64,000 nucleotides of DNA from Streptomyces sp. NBC_01276 (lineage in GTDB: Bacteria > Actinomycetota > Actinomycetes > Streptomycetales > Streptomycetaceae): NCBI RefSeq assembly GCF_041435355.1, contig NZ_CP108442.1, positions 248,001-312,000 of the forward strand, written 5' to 3'. Below, piece by piece: positions 24,776-33,192 of the stretch. How positions within the stretch are numbered: the first letter of the stretch is position 1; every line of letters begins with the position of its first letter. The translations under genes and the position numbers were made by a program. Below the pieces are notes generated by a model, which was given only the letters and a program-made list of their open reading frames with translations, had not been told where the DNA came from and did not search any database.

Positions 24776-25681
24776 TCAGAACGCCTCGGGCGGCCCACCG
24801 GTTCCCTCGCCCACCGCCGGTCCGCGGTGCATCGTCGCTTCGAGCCAGCCCCGGTAGGCGGGGACCGAGGTCCATATTCCGGGACCGTCGCCGCACTTGG
24901 GGTCCACGGCGTGGTCGCCGTCGCCGGAGGTGGCGCCGACGAGCCTCCAACGGCCGCCGGTCCGCTGGATCTGCGGTCCGCCGGAGTCTCCGTAGCAGGC
25001 CATCGCGCCGGGCTCCCGGCTGGTCGTGCACAGCTCGCCGGCGGCTGCCAGCCCGAGGCACACGGTCGGGGCGGCGCTCCGGGTGTCCAGCTCCTGCAGC
25101 CGCTCGGACAGCACCCATTCCTCGGCGGTCTGCACGTCGGCCAGGGCTCCGAAGCCGAGGATGCGGGTGTCGGCGCCCACCCGGGGCGCGCGTGCGGCGA
25201 TCTCGATCGGTTGCTGCGGGACCGGACGGTCCAGCCGGAGCAGGGCGATGTCGTCGTGCGAGCGGCCTTCCCGCCCGTCGTAGCCGGGGTGGACGACCTT
25301 CTCGACGATGGTGCGGACCGTGCCGCCCGAGTGCCGGCGCTCGCTGCCGACCCTGACGGTGCCTGTCGGGTGGGAGGTCGGCGTCTCCTCGGCGCAGTGG
25401 GCGGCGGTGACCACCCAGTCGCGTGCGATCAGCGATCCGCCGCACACCCCGTCGATCCGCTCGGCGCCGTAGGCGTAGGTCATCGGAATGGACACCATGA
25501 ACGGGTAGGGCCCGGCGGCGTCGTGGCCGTTGACGATGGCGTGGGCACCGCCGACCGTCGCGGTCGCGCACAGCGCGACGACCGCCCCGATCACGGCGAC
25601 CCGTACCGGCGTACGGCGCGGCCCTCTGGTGCGGGCGGCGGCCGGGGGCCGGCGGGGGACGGCCTCGGTGGCAGCGGACAT
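24776..25681 (-). CDS. Secreted trypsin-like serine protease (S1 family)
   Basis: The 301-residue protein has a charged N-terminus, a membrane or signal segment at about 26-48, and a mature start IVNG at 49-52, the classic S1 N-terminus that forms on activation. The triad is His95 (TAAHC), Asp144 (HDDIALLRL) and Ser233 (GDSGGP). The cysteine pattern is that of S1 domains. It should cut peptide bonds outside the cell. The ATG at 25681 follows GAAGGG. It is 43 bases upstream of the beta-lactamase gene on the same strand, so they may be co-transcribed. Confidence 0.93.
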   Translation of the reverse strand: MSAATEAVPRRPPAAARTRGPRRTPVRVAVIGAVVALCATATVGGAHAIVNGHDAAGPYPFMVSIPMTYAYGAERIDGVCGGSLIARDWVVTAAHCAEETPTSHPTGTVRVGSERRHSGGTVRTIVEKVVHPGYDGREGRSHDDIALLRLDRPVPQQPIEIAARAPRVGADTRILGFGALADVQTAEEWVLSERLQELDTRSAAPTVCLGLAAAGELCTTSREPGAMACYGDSGGPQIQRTGGRWRLVGATSGDGDHAVDPKCGDGPGIWTSVPAYRGWLEATMHRGPAVGEGTGGPPEAF

Positions 25682-26027
25682 GGTGGCGCCCTTCCCTTCT
25701 CCGGGACGGGAAGCGCCTGGTGGCGGGGTCCCGGGGCCGGCCCGGAACCGCGGCCTGTGGACCGGTCCCCGGCGGGTGGTGGGCCGCGCCGGTGGGGAAC
25801 GGCCACCATGCCACCGTAGGCGGATCCCGGCCTGGTCGGCCACGCGGGCGGGGCCCCACCACCCGCCGAGGACCGGTCGTCCGGATCCGGGCGTGACCCC
25901 GCCCCCGGACGCTCGTTGAACGGGGCGGTCAGCGAAGTGCACGGAGCCCCGGGATGGTGTCCCGGGGCTCCGTGGTGGGTGCGGGCCGCCGGGATCCGCG
26001 CGCGACGGGATCAGTGCACGAGCGGCG
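25682..26027. other. Intergenic region holding a promoter area and a terminator
   Basis: About 346 bases upstream of the protease. The left part must hold its promoter, but no clear -35/-10 pair is visible. The strong hairpin at 25941-25973 closes the neighbouring minus-strand gene. I see nothing else. Confidence 0.5.
25941..25973 (-). terminator. Strong hairpin terminator after the 26028-26504 gene
   Basis: Perfect 14-base arms ACGGAGCCCCGGGA and TCCCGGGGCTCCGT enclose TGGTG. It is 54 bases beyond the stop at 26028. Confidence 0.75.
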
Positions 26028-26504
26028 TCAGTACACGAGCTTGTACGTCACGTCCTTCGCGACCGGCGCCGGTGCGGTGTCCGGGTAGACGAGCCGGATC
26101 TTGGTGAAGCGTCGCAGGTCGGGGGCGGTGGGCCACTGGTCGGGCTCGCTCAGTGTCACCTTCACCGGGTAGCCGAGGAAACGGCCCTCCGCGCAGTTGG
26201 GACGGCATTCGTTCACCATGTCGATTCCGGTGGCCGTCGCGGTCCGCCGGCCCCAGCTGTCCCAGTGCAGCCGGACGAGGCGGTTGTTCCCGTCACCGCA
26301 GGCCAGCACGAAGTCGTCGGGCCGCACCTGGGCCTTCTCGAAGCAGTCGACCACCACCACGGGGGCCTGATCCGGTGTGGCCGCCGGCCGCGCGGCGGCC
26401 GGAACGGCCGCCACGGCCAGGGCGGCGGCCGCGCACAGCACGGTGGCCGTCCGCAGCCCGCTCCGGGGCGTGCGGATGAGCCGTTCGTCTCCTGAAGCGT
26501 CCAC
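26028..26504 (-). CDS. Secreted hypothetical protein, 158 aa
   Basis: A GTG at 26504 is chosen because GAGGGAGG lies 6 bases upstream; an earlier in-frame start reads non-coding residues. A signal peptide (TVLCAAAALAVAAVPAAA) ends at about residue 36. The mature part has VVVVDCFEKAQVRPDDFVLACGDGN, a C..C pair at VNECRPNCAEG, and LGYPVKVTLSEPDQ, suggesting two disulfides. It resembles small secreted Streptomyces proteins of unknown role. It is monocistronic with a strong terminator. Confidence 0.68.
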   Translation of the reverse strand: MDASGDERLIRTPRSGLRTATVLCAAAALAVAAVPAAARPAATPDQAPVVVVDCFEKAQVRPDDFVLACGDGNNRLVRLHWDSWGRRTATATGIDMVNECRPNCAEGRFLGYPVKVTLSEPDQWPTAPDLRRFTKIRLVYPDTAPAPVAKDVTYKLVY

Positions 26505-26630
26505 GAGGCCTCCCTCGCCCGTCCGGACTGCTGTCGGCCCTGAGGCCATGCCCAGCTTCCCCCACTCGGGCGAACCGCGCACCCGCTGGCAACCCCGACG
26601 GCCGTGCCGGGATGCCCTTGAAGATCTTCT

Positions 26631-27048
26631 TCAGGCCTCTTCCGGTGCGGCGTCGGCCTCCTCACCGGCGGCCAGGAAGTCGGCGACCCGGCGGTCGGTC
26701 TCCGCGGGCGCGGCGGTGGGCAGCGCGAAGTGGGTCAGGTGGGCGAGGGTCTCGATGCGGGCGTGCGGTGCTGCGGCCGGCGTCTCCGAGGATGTCGACG
26801 GCGAGCACCCGATGACGCGCCCCGAGGGCACGGGCGTTGGCGAACCAGACCGTACCGGTGGAGCCGCCGCCGTGGAGCAGGAGGAGCGGGGTGGCGTCCG
26901 CGGGCCCGTAGGCGTGGACGCGGGTGGTGCCGTACGGGGTGGGGACATCGATCTCGGTGGTGCCCGCGGGCCAGCGGGCGAGCAGTGCGTCGTAGGCGGC
27001 GAAGAACTCCTGGGATCCGGTCACGGTCGACTCCTCGGCGTTCGGCAT
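26631..27048 (-). pseudogene. Decayed alpha/beta hydrolase with internal deletion and frame change
   Basis: From the ATG at 27048 the frame encodes a convincing hydrolase start (EFFAAYDALLARWPAGTTEI, LLLLHGGGSTGTVWF, LAVDILGDAGRST). It then turns into arginine-rich nonsense near 26790. The C-terminal end of such a hydrolase (ETLAHLTHFALPTAAPAETD) continues in another frame down to the stop at 26631. About 120-150 residues, including the nucleophile elbow and the acid, are missing. It is thus a remnant, and the His of the end is probably the GHF-type residue in THFALP. It lies between two intact genes. Confidence 0.7.
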
Positions 27049-27241
27049 CGGTTGGCCGATTCTCCCGTTCGGCGCGATACCGGCACGGCGGGCGGTGACG
27101 CCCCTTCCGTTGATGCGGCCGGTCCACGTCCCGGGACGGATGCCGGTGCCGACGGGCGGAGGTGGCGTTCCGTGTGCGGATTCAGGTGAAATGGGCGGTG
27201 TCCGTATCCACTCGCCGGTCGTGCCCATCCCGGGGGAGCCC

Positions 27242-28219
27242 GTGTACCAGCCTCAGGCCCGTCGTCCCGCTCATTCGTTACGCGCGGAGGCGGCGTTCCA
27301 CACCCGCCTCGACGACGTCGGCGCGCAGCTCCTCGAACCCGTCTGGCTCGGCAACGCCACCCCGCACCGGGTCCGCTGCGCGGCCGGCCATCTGTGCGCC
27401 CCGCGCCCGTCGAACGTCCAGCAGGGGCAGGGCCTGTGCCGGACCTGCGCGCGCAAGGACCCGGCCGCCGCCTCGGCCGCCTTCGTGGAACGTCTGACGG
27501 CCGTCGGCGCCGTCCTGCTCGAACCCCTCTGGCTCGGCGTCCACACCCCTCACCTCATCCGCTGCGCCGCGGGCCACATCAGCCGCCGGCGGCCGTCCGC
27601 GGTGCGCCGCAGCGGCCGCGTCTGCCGCGCCTGCCCGCGGTCCGGGGGCGCTCCGGGGGACGGTTCCCAGGGGCGGGCGCCGTACGATGCCCGGCCAACC
27701 GCCCTGGAGGGCAACGGCTGTTGCGGGGCACCCCCTTCGGACGGGGGAGCCGACGGCCGGGGTACTGTCGCGGGGGATCGTCTCGTGCGTGCGATCGGCG
27801 CCGTGTCGGCGCACGGCGGAGCGGAGAGCCGCGGTCCCGGCCCGGCCCACTTCCACCTCTGCCCCCAGGAGCCACCCATGGCGCGCTCGCTCGACGGTCT
27901 CGTCTTCGTCCCGGTGTCCGATCAGGCGCCCGGCCAGGTCGGCCGGCAGACCCGTTTCGAGTACCACGAGCGGGACGGCCACGTCTGGGCCGAGTACCGC
28001 GGCGGGGACGTCGTCAGGGGGCACCTCGTCGGTACCCGGACCGGTGACACCGTCGACTTCCGCTACGTCCAGCTCCGGCTCGACGGCACGACCGCGTCCG
28101 GACACTGCGTCTCGCTCGTGAGGGCCCTCGCCGACGGCCGCCTCCGCCTGGAGGAGACCTGGACGTGGGAGTCCCAGGAGGGAAGCGGCACCAGCGTCGT
28201 CGAGCAGCCCGCGGCCTGA
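27242..28219 (+). CDS. Zinc-ribbon repeat protein reading in frame into the downstream gene
   Basis: From a GTG at 27242 (GGGGGAG upstream) the frame encodes two similar 56-residue repeats. Each has an alpha-helical start (AFHTRLDDVGAQLLEPVWLG, AFVERLTAVGAVLLEPLWLG), then RCAAGH and CRxC, a four-ligand zinc ribbon. After residue about 140 the sequence becomes Gly/Pro-rich. It has no stop until it joins the frame of the small protein starting at 27878. Either this is one fused 325-residue protein or the stop was lost; the internal start at 27878 keeps its own binding site. Nucleic-acid binding is likely for the repeats. Confidence 0.45.
   Translation: MYQPQARRPAHSLRAEAAFHTRLDDVGAQLLEPVWLGNATPHRVRCAAGHLCAPRPSNVQQGQGLCRTCARKDPAAASAAFVERLTAVGAVLLEPLWLGVHTPHLIRCAAGHISRRRPSAVRRSGRVCRACPRSGGAPGDGSQGRAPYDARPTALEGNGCCGAPPSDGGADGRGTVAGDRLVRAIGAVSAHGGAESRGPGPAHFHLCPQEPPMARSLDGLVFVPVSDQAPGQVGRQTRFEYHERDGHVWAEYRGGDVVRGHLVGTRTGDTVDFRYVQLRLDGTTASGHCVSLVRALADGRLRLEETWTWESQEGSGTSVVEQPAA
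27878..28219 (+). CDS. Small protein of the N-acetylglutamate-synthase-like family
   Basis: The 113-residue beta-rich protein (starting MARSLDGLVFVPVSDQAPG) has repeated strand pairs: RFEYHERDGHVWAEYRGGDV, HLVGTRTGDTVDFRYVQL, and RLRLEETWTWESQEGS. It matches a family of small proteins often annotated as N-acetylglutamate synthase. That name probably reflects old mis-annotation, and enzymatic activity is doubtful. CAGGAG lies 6 bases before the ATG at 27878. The same frame is open upstream through the zinc-ribbon gene. Confidence 0.75.
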   Translation: MARSLDGLVFVPVSDQAPGQVGRQTRFEYHERDGHVWAEYRGGDVVRGHLVGTRTGDTVDFRYVQLRLDGTTASGHCVSLVRALADGRLRLEETWTWESQEGSGTSVVEQPAA

Positions 28220-28266
28220 GCCCGCGGTCTTCTCCGGCGCCCCATCCACCGCCGGCCGCCGTGCGG

Positions 28267-29499
28267 TCACAGGCGGAGAACGACCAGGGCGGTGTCGTCC
28301 GTGATGCCGGCGGGCGGGACCAGGTCGATCAGGAGGGCGTCGGCCAGGCTGTCGGGGTCGGCGGTCCGGTGGCGGATGACGGAGTCGGCGAGCCGGCGCA
28401 GGCCGATGTCGATGTCCTCGTGGCGCCGCTCGACGAGTCCGTCGGTGTAGAGGACGAGGGTGGAGCCCTCGGTGAAGCCGGTCCGGCTCTGCGGGCGGCT
28501 CACGTGTTCGGGGCGGGCGCCCAGTGGGGGGTCGGTCGCCTGGTCGAGGAAGGTCACGCTGCCGTCCGGGTGGCAGAGCACCGGCGGGGGGTGGCCGGCG
28601 CTGCTGTAGGTGAGGGTGTGGGCGGACCAGTCGATGAAGACCGACACGGCGGTGGCGGACTCGGCGCCCTTGACGAAGCGGGCGTAGAGACCGAGGACCT
28701 CCAGGGCCTGGGCGGGACCCCCGGCGACCCGGGAGGCGGCGGACAGGGCGCTGCGGAGCTGGCCCATGACACCGGCGGCGGTCAGTCCGTGGCCGACGAC
28801 GTCCCCGACGGCGACCGCGGTGCACCGGCGGCCGGGCAGGTCGAACAGGTCGTACCAGTCGCCGCACACGTTGAGGGATCCGGTGGCGGGCCGGTAGCGC
28901 ACCGCTGCACCGTGGTGACCCAGCGGGTCGGGCTCGGGCAGCATCGCCTGCTGGAGGTGGAGCGCGACCTCGCGTTCTCGGGCGTGGGCCTCGCGCAGGC
29001 GCTGGTTCAGCTCCTGCAGTTCCCGGGCCCGGGTGTAGAGCTCCGCTTCCAGGACCCTGGCACGGGCACCGCCGCCGCGGGTACCGCGGGCACGGATGAG
29101 TTCCGTGACCTCCTCGACCCGGTGGAGCAGGAGCACCACGGAACCGTCCGGGCCGAGCACCGGTACGTTGACCGGGCTCCAGTAGCGCTCCTCCCACGTG
29201 CCCGGCCGGTCGGGGTCCTGCACGTCGTAGCGCTGCAGGGCCATGCTGTCGGCTTCCCCGGTGGAGGCGACCCGGCGGAGGGACGCGTGGAGGTTGCTCA
29301 TGCCGCTGGCGGCCGGGTCGCCGGGGTTGTCGGGGAAGACGTCGAAGAGGTAGCGGCCCAGGACCTCCTCGGCAGCGCGGCCCGAAAGGCGCAGGTAGGC
29401 CTCGTTGGCGTCGGCGAACACGAGGTCCCTGGTCAGCAGGGCGACCGCGCCCGGCAGCGCCCGGAAGACCGCTTCGAAGTCGATACCGGTAGCGCCCAC
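28267..29499 (-). CDS. PAS-SpoIIE protein phosphatase (PP2C type)
   Basis: The 410-residue protein has a PAS domain (about 8-130, FEAVFRALPGAVALLTRDL, GSVVLLLHRVEEVTE), a coiled-coil linker (about 145-185) and a SpoIIE/PP2C phosphatase domain. Metal ligands are seen in GDWYDLF, VGDVVGHG, DGLVERR and DDTALVVL. It should dephosphorylate an anti-anti-sigma factor in response to the PAS signal. Streptomyces carries many such proteins for partner-switching control of sigma factors. No anti-sigma gene lies nearby, so its partner is encoded elsewhere. Confidence 0.92.
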   Translation of the reverse strand: MGATGIDFEAVFRALPGAVALLTRDLVFADANEAYLRLSGRAAEEVLGRYLFDVFPDNPGDPAASGMSNLHASLRRVASTGEADSMALQRYDVQDPDRPGTWEERYWSPVNVPVLGPDGSVVLLLHRVEEVTELIRARGTRGGGARARVLEAELYTRARELQELNQRLREAHAREREVALHLQQAMLPEPDPLGHHGAAVRYRPATGSLNVCGDWYDLFDLPGRRCTAVAVGDVVGHGLTAAGVMGQLRSALSAASRVAGGPAQALEVLGLYARFVKGAESATAVSVFIDWSAHTLTYSSAGHPPPVLCHPDGSVTFLDQATDPPLGARPEHVSRPQSRTGFTEGSTLVLYTDGLVERRHEDIDIGLRRLADSVIRHRTADPDSLADALLIDLVPPAGITDDTALVVLRL

Positions 29500-29990
29500 A
29501 CTCCACCTGCCCGCGTACGACCGTTCGGTCTTGCACTTCTCTCACCATAGGCAGGGCGGGGGGATCCGACCCGGTGGCACGCACGGGCGACGGCGCAGGG
29601 CCACCGGCGCCCGCGCCCGCCGGGCCGGGACGCAGGGGCTCGCGGGCATAGGGGATCCGGGCATAGGGGATCCGGGCGCAGCTCCGGGCGCAAGGGGGTG
29701 CCGGTGCGCCCCGCGGCGGGGGCACCCGTACGCGGGCAGCCCCGAGCCGCCGGCACGGAGGTCGGCAAAGGCGGGACTCGCCAACACTTTACCCACCTCT
29801 GATGGCATGCTCGCGTCAAATCTGCAAGGCTTCCGGCAGCTGTCGCCCCGACCCGGGCGGCACCGCACCCATCTCACCACCGCGCTCGCGCGAGCGACGC
29901 GCACAGCCCCCGGCCGCCCTCCGGCGCACCCTCGCCGTCCGGGCGGTCACCGAGCAGGCCGGGATCCCGGCCGCCTCAAAGGAGTTCCGT
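29500..29990. other. Long intergenic region between divergent genes, with a short tandem repeat
   Basis: Nearly 500 bases lie between the phosphatase and the metallopeptidase. They include two copies of the 15-base unit GGGCATAGGGGATCC at 29644-29673. I find no convincing coding frame or RNA motif. The promoter of the metallopeptidase probably lies in the AT-richer part near 29780-29815. Confidence 0.5.
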
Positions 29991-31850
29991 GTGAGATCCA
30001 CCCCCCACAAGGCCCTCGCGACGACCGTGCTGGCCGTCGCCGCGCTGGCCGCCGCCTCGGTCACCGCCACCCCCGCGGCCGCCGCACCGGCCCCCGCCCC
30101 ACGGGCCGCCGCCTGTACGCCGGCCCAGGTCGTCACCAACGGCGGTTTCGAGAGCGGCACTTCGCCCTGGAGCCAGTCCCAGGCCGGCGTCATCACCAGC
30201 CGCGCCGGCCAGAGCGCCCACGGCGGTTCCTCCTTCGCCTGGCTGAACGGCGTCGGCAGCACGCACACCGACACGCTGTCCCAGAGCGTCACGATCCCCT
30301 CCGGATGCAGCAGCGCCACCCTCACCTTCTGGCTGCACATCGACACCGCCGAGACCACCACGTCCACGAAGTACGACAAGCTGACGGCGAAGATCGGCAG
30401 CACGACGCTCGCGACGTACTCGAACCTGGACAGGAACACCGGCTACGTACAGAAGTCCTTCGACGTGTCGGCGTTCGCCGGCCAGACCGTGAGCGTCGCC
30501 TTCACCGGGACCGAGGACTCCAGCCTCCAGACGAGCTTCGTGGTCGACGACGTGGCCCTCGACACCTCCGGCGGCACCACCCCGCCCGGGGACTCCACCC
30601 GTACCCCGTCCGCCCCCTCGTACACCGTCAGCCTCAGCAGCAACACCGCGGGAACCGGCTGGACCGGGCACGAGAGCGCCACCTTCACCAACTCCTCCGC
30701 CACCGCGCTCAGCGAGGTGTACCTGCGGCTGTGGGACAACTACCACGGCACCTGCTCCGCCATGCCGATCACGGTCACCAACGTCACCGGGGGCACCGCG
30801 GGCGCGCTCAGCGTCGGCTGCACGGCCCTCAAGATCGACCTGCCCGCGCCGCTGCCCCAGGGGCAGAGCGCCACGATCGGCTTCGACCTCGGCATCACCG
30901 TGCCCAGCGGCGCCGACCGCTTCGGCTACGACGGGGCCTTCAGCATGCTCGGCAACGCCCTGCCGGTGCTCGCGGTCAGGGACGGGGCGGGCTGGCACCT
31001 GGACCCGTACACCAACAACGGGGAGTCCTTCTACTCCCTGGCCTCCGACTTCAAGGTGACCCTGGACCACCCGAGCGCCCTGCTCGTACCGGCCACCGGC
31101 GCCTCCGTCGACACCCCCGGGACCAGCGGGCGCACGATCACCACCGCCACCGCCACCAAGGTCCGGGACTTCGCCTGGGCGGCCGGTCCGTTCAGCAAGA
31201 TCTCCGGCACCTCGGCCGGCGGCACCCCGGTCAACATCTACTCCGTCTCGGGCATCAGCTCGTCCGACGCGCAGTCGATGCTCAGCACCGCCAAGTCCGC
31301 GGTGGACGCCCACTCGGCCCGCTTCGGGGCGTACCCGTACGGCGAGCTGGACGCGGTGATCGACAACAACTACTGGTTCGGCGGGATGGAATACCCCGGG
31401 TTCGTCCTGGACCTGGTCAGCACGACGGCGCTCACCCACGAGATCGCGCACCAGTGGTGGTACGGCATCGTCGGCGACGACGAGTACACCAGCCCCTGGC
31501 TGGACGAGGCCTTCACCGACTACGCCACCGACCTGGCGCAGAACAAGACCGGAACCGGCTGCTGGAACAGCGTCTCCTGGGCCTCTTCCGCCGAGAAGAT
31601 CACCAACAACATGGGCTACTGGGACGCCCACTCCTCCCGGTACTCCACCGTCGTCTACGGCTACGGCAAGTGCGCCCTGCACGATCTGCGGCGCGTCCTC
31701 GGTGACACCGCGATGGCCAAGGTCCTCAAGGACTACGCCACTTCGCACTGGTACGGGGTCTCGACCACGGCCGAGTTCAAGGCGGCCGCCCAGGCTGCCA
31801 CGGCCACGGACCTGACCTCCTTCTGGACCCAGCACCGCATCGACGGCTGA
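29991..31850 (+). CDS. Secreted M1 family zinc metallopeptidase with N-terminal jelly-roll domain
   Basis: The 619-residue protein begins with a GTG at 29991 after AAAGGAG. A signal peptide (about 1-33) is followed by a carbohydrate-binding-module-like beta-sandwich (about 45-185, NGGFESGTSPWSQSQAG...SFVVDDVALD), a linker, then the M1 domain. GGMEYPG at 464-470 corresponds to the GAMEN motif. HEIAH at 483-487 and Glu506 exactly 19 residues on give the HExxH-x18-E zinc site. It should remove N-terminal residues from peptides outside the cell. The N-terminal domain could anchor it to a polysaccharide; its ligand is unknown. The gene is monocistronic. Confidence 0.92.
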   Translation: MRSTPHKALATTVLAVAALAAASVTATPAAAAPAPAPRAAACTPAQVVTNGGFESGTSPWSQSQAGVITSRAGQSAHGGSSFAWLNGVGSTHTDTLSQSVTIPSGCSSATLTFWLHIDTAETTTSTKYDKLTAKIGSTTLATYSNLDRNTGYVQKSFDVSAFAGQTVSVAFTGTEDSSLQTSFVVDDVALDTSGGTTPPGDSTRTPSAPSYTVSLSSNTAGTGWTGHESATFTNSSATALSEVYLRLWDNYHGTCSAMPITVTNVTGGTAGALSVGCTALKIDLPAPLPQGQSATIGFDLGITVPSGADRFGYDGAFSMLGNALPVLAVRDGAGWHLDPYTNNGESFYSLASDFKVTLDHPSALLVPATGASVDTPGTSGRTITTATATKVRDFAWAAGPFSKISGTSAGGTPVNIYSVSGISSSDAQSMLSTAKSAVDAHSARFGAYPYGELDAVIDNNYWFGGMEYPGFVLDLVSTTALTHEIAHQWWYGIVGDDEYTSPWLDEAFTDYATDLAQNKTGTGCWNSVSWASSAEKITNNMGYWDAHSSRYSTVVYGYGKCALHDLRRVLGDTAMAKVLKDYATSHWYGVSTTAEFKAAAQAATATDLTSFWTQHRIDG

Positions 31851-32003
31851 CGGTCCGACCCGGTCCGCCGCGGTGGGCGCCCGCTCGGGCGTCACCCGCG
31901 ACGGACCGGCGGCGGGGGTGCGGGCCGGGTGGGTGGCGGGCCGGTGAACGGCCCGTGTGACCATGGCGCGTCGGCACAACCGCACCTCACGGGGGACCCA
32001 GCC

Positions 32004-32717
32004 ATGCGCACGCGCACCACCACCGCCACCACCCGCCTGGCCGCCGCGCTCGCCGCGCTGCTCGTCCTGGCGGGCTGCAGCTCGTCGGGCGAGGAGCCGA
32101 ACGGGAAGGCCGGTTCCGCCGCATCGGCCCCCGCACCCGCGCAGGGCGGTACGGGCGGGTACGAGGGCCCCCGGCCACAGGACCAGAACCTCCTCGCCTG
32201 GACCGGCGACCCCAATGACGCCGGGCACGTCACCGCCCAGTCGGCCGCGGGGGTCGGCGGGCGCGTCACCCTGGTACGGATCGTGCTGCGCGAGCAGATC
32301 ACGTGGTCCAACATCTGGCTGGGCCTGGCCGGCATCGACCCCAACGCGCAGCTCTCCAACTGCTACCTGGGCGTCTACGACGACAAGGGCGCCCTGCGCT
32401 CGGCCACCGCCGACATCTCCCCGCAGCTGATGACGGACGCGATCGCCAAACCGCTGCCCCTGGCCAAGCCGTTCACTGCCGCCCCCGGGACCTACTTCAT
32501 CGCCCTCCTGCTCAACGGCAACTGGGCCACCAACGCCCTCACCCTGAAGTCCACGGGCGCCGGAATCTCGGTCAACGCCGGCCTGACGCCGCCCAGGCTC
32601 CGCTACAGCACCGTCCTGACCGGCCAGACCTCGCTGCCGGCCACCGTGAACCTCGCCGAACAGGGCACGAGCACCATCAACACCGGCTGGGCGAGCCAGT
32701 GGTACGCGGTCTCGTAG
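32004..32717 (+). CDS. Lipoprotein of unknown function
   Basis: The 237-residue protein has a signal peptide and lipobox LAGC at about residues 22-25 followed by a Ser/Ala/Pro linker. The mature part is beta-rich (VGGRVTLVRIVLREQITWSN, GLAGIDPNAQLSNCYLGVYD, PGTYFIALLLNG) and resembles a phage-tail-fibre or carbohydrate-binding jelly-roll. It should be exposed on the cell surface. GGGGGA lies upstream of the ATG at 32004. Genes on both sides are unrelated in function. Confidence 0.7.
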   Translation: MRTRTTTATTRLAAALAALLVLAGCSSSGEEPNGKAGSAASAPAPAQGGTGGYEGPRPQDQNLLAWTGDPNDAGHVTAQSAAGVGGRVTLVRIVLREQITWSNIWLGLAGIDPNAQLSNCYLGVYDDKGALRSATADISPQLMTDAIAKPLPLAKPFTAAPGTYFIALLLNGNWATNALTLKSTGAGISVNAGLTPPRLRYSTVLTGQTSLPATVNLAEQGTSTINTGWASQWYAVS

Positions 32718-32761
32718 GCCGCGCGGTCTCCCAGGCCGCGCGGTCCCGACACCCACGGGCC

Positions 32762-32792
32762 TTGACCTCAAGCGGAGTCGAGGTATCAGAAT
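32762..32792 (+). promoter_or_regulatory. MerR/SoxR-type promoter with 19-bp spacer; leaderless start
   Basis: A -35 TTGACC (32762-32767) and a -10 CAGAAT (32787-32792) are 19 bases apart. The spacer holds an imperfect dyad, ACCTCAAG (32765-32772) and GTCGAGGT (32777-32784). This is the layout of MerR-family targets. The start site would fall at 32799-32800, exactly at the ATG of 32800, giving a leaderless message. Confidence 0.6.
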
Positions 32793-32799
32793 GATCCGC

Positions 32800-33192
32800 A
32801 TGGACACCGAAACCGTAGACATCAAGGCCATCGAACAGGTCGTCGCCGCCGTCGAGCGCACTCAGCGCTCCAAGGACGCCGAGGGGTTCCTCGCGCTCTT
32901 CCACCCCGACGCCCTCTGGACCACCGCCCACGGCAAGGTCCTCGTCGGCCGCGACGCGATAGCCGAGTTCACCCGCGCCGTCCTGCCCGACGCGAACTGG
33001 GACGGCGAGGTCACCTACGAGGCGGTGCACACGCGGTTCCTGCGGCCCGACGTCGCGGCCGTCAAGGTCCGGCAGGTCTACCACTCGGCCGAGGGCGACA
33101 CCGAGGGCGCCCCGCTGTACGTCATGACCAAGCAGGAAGACGGGACCTGGCTGCTGCACGCCTGCCAGAACACCGAGGTGCGGGGCGGCTAG
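32800..33192 (+). CDS. SgcJ/EcaC family (SnoaL-like) protein
   Basis: The 130-residue protein is a single NTF2-like domain: helix VDIKAIEQVVAAVERTQRSK, the pocket segment ALFHPDALWTTAHGK, and C-terminal strands YVMTKQEDGTWLLHACQNT. Relatives in enediyne clusters (SgcJ) and others are called oxidoreductases but have no clear cofactor site. The ATG at 32800 is chosen over one at 32791 because the promoter geometry puts the transcript start there. Its stop overlaps the stop of the convergent acetyltransferase by four bases. Induction through a MerR-type regulator is inferred. Confidence 0.82.
   Translation: MDTETVDIKAIEQVVAAVERTQRSKDAEGFLALFHPDALWTTAHGKVLVGRDAIAEFTRAVLPDANWDGEVTYEAVHTRFLRPDVAAVKVRQVYHSAEGDTEGAPLYVMTKQEDGTWLLHACQNTEVRGG

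Noticed and set aside
23798..25681. Beta-lactamase and protease as part of a beta-lactam biosynthesis or resistance cluster
   Set aside because: No penicillin-binding protein, BlaI/BlaR or beta-lactam biosynthesis gene lies nearby. They look like ordinary single exported enzymes.
32718..32750. Two copies of GGCCGCGCGGTC just after the lipoprotein gene
   Set aside because: A two-copy direct repeat of 12 bases in GC-rich DNA is weak. It may contribute to a terminator, but no stem of convincing length forms.
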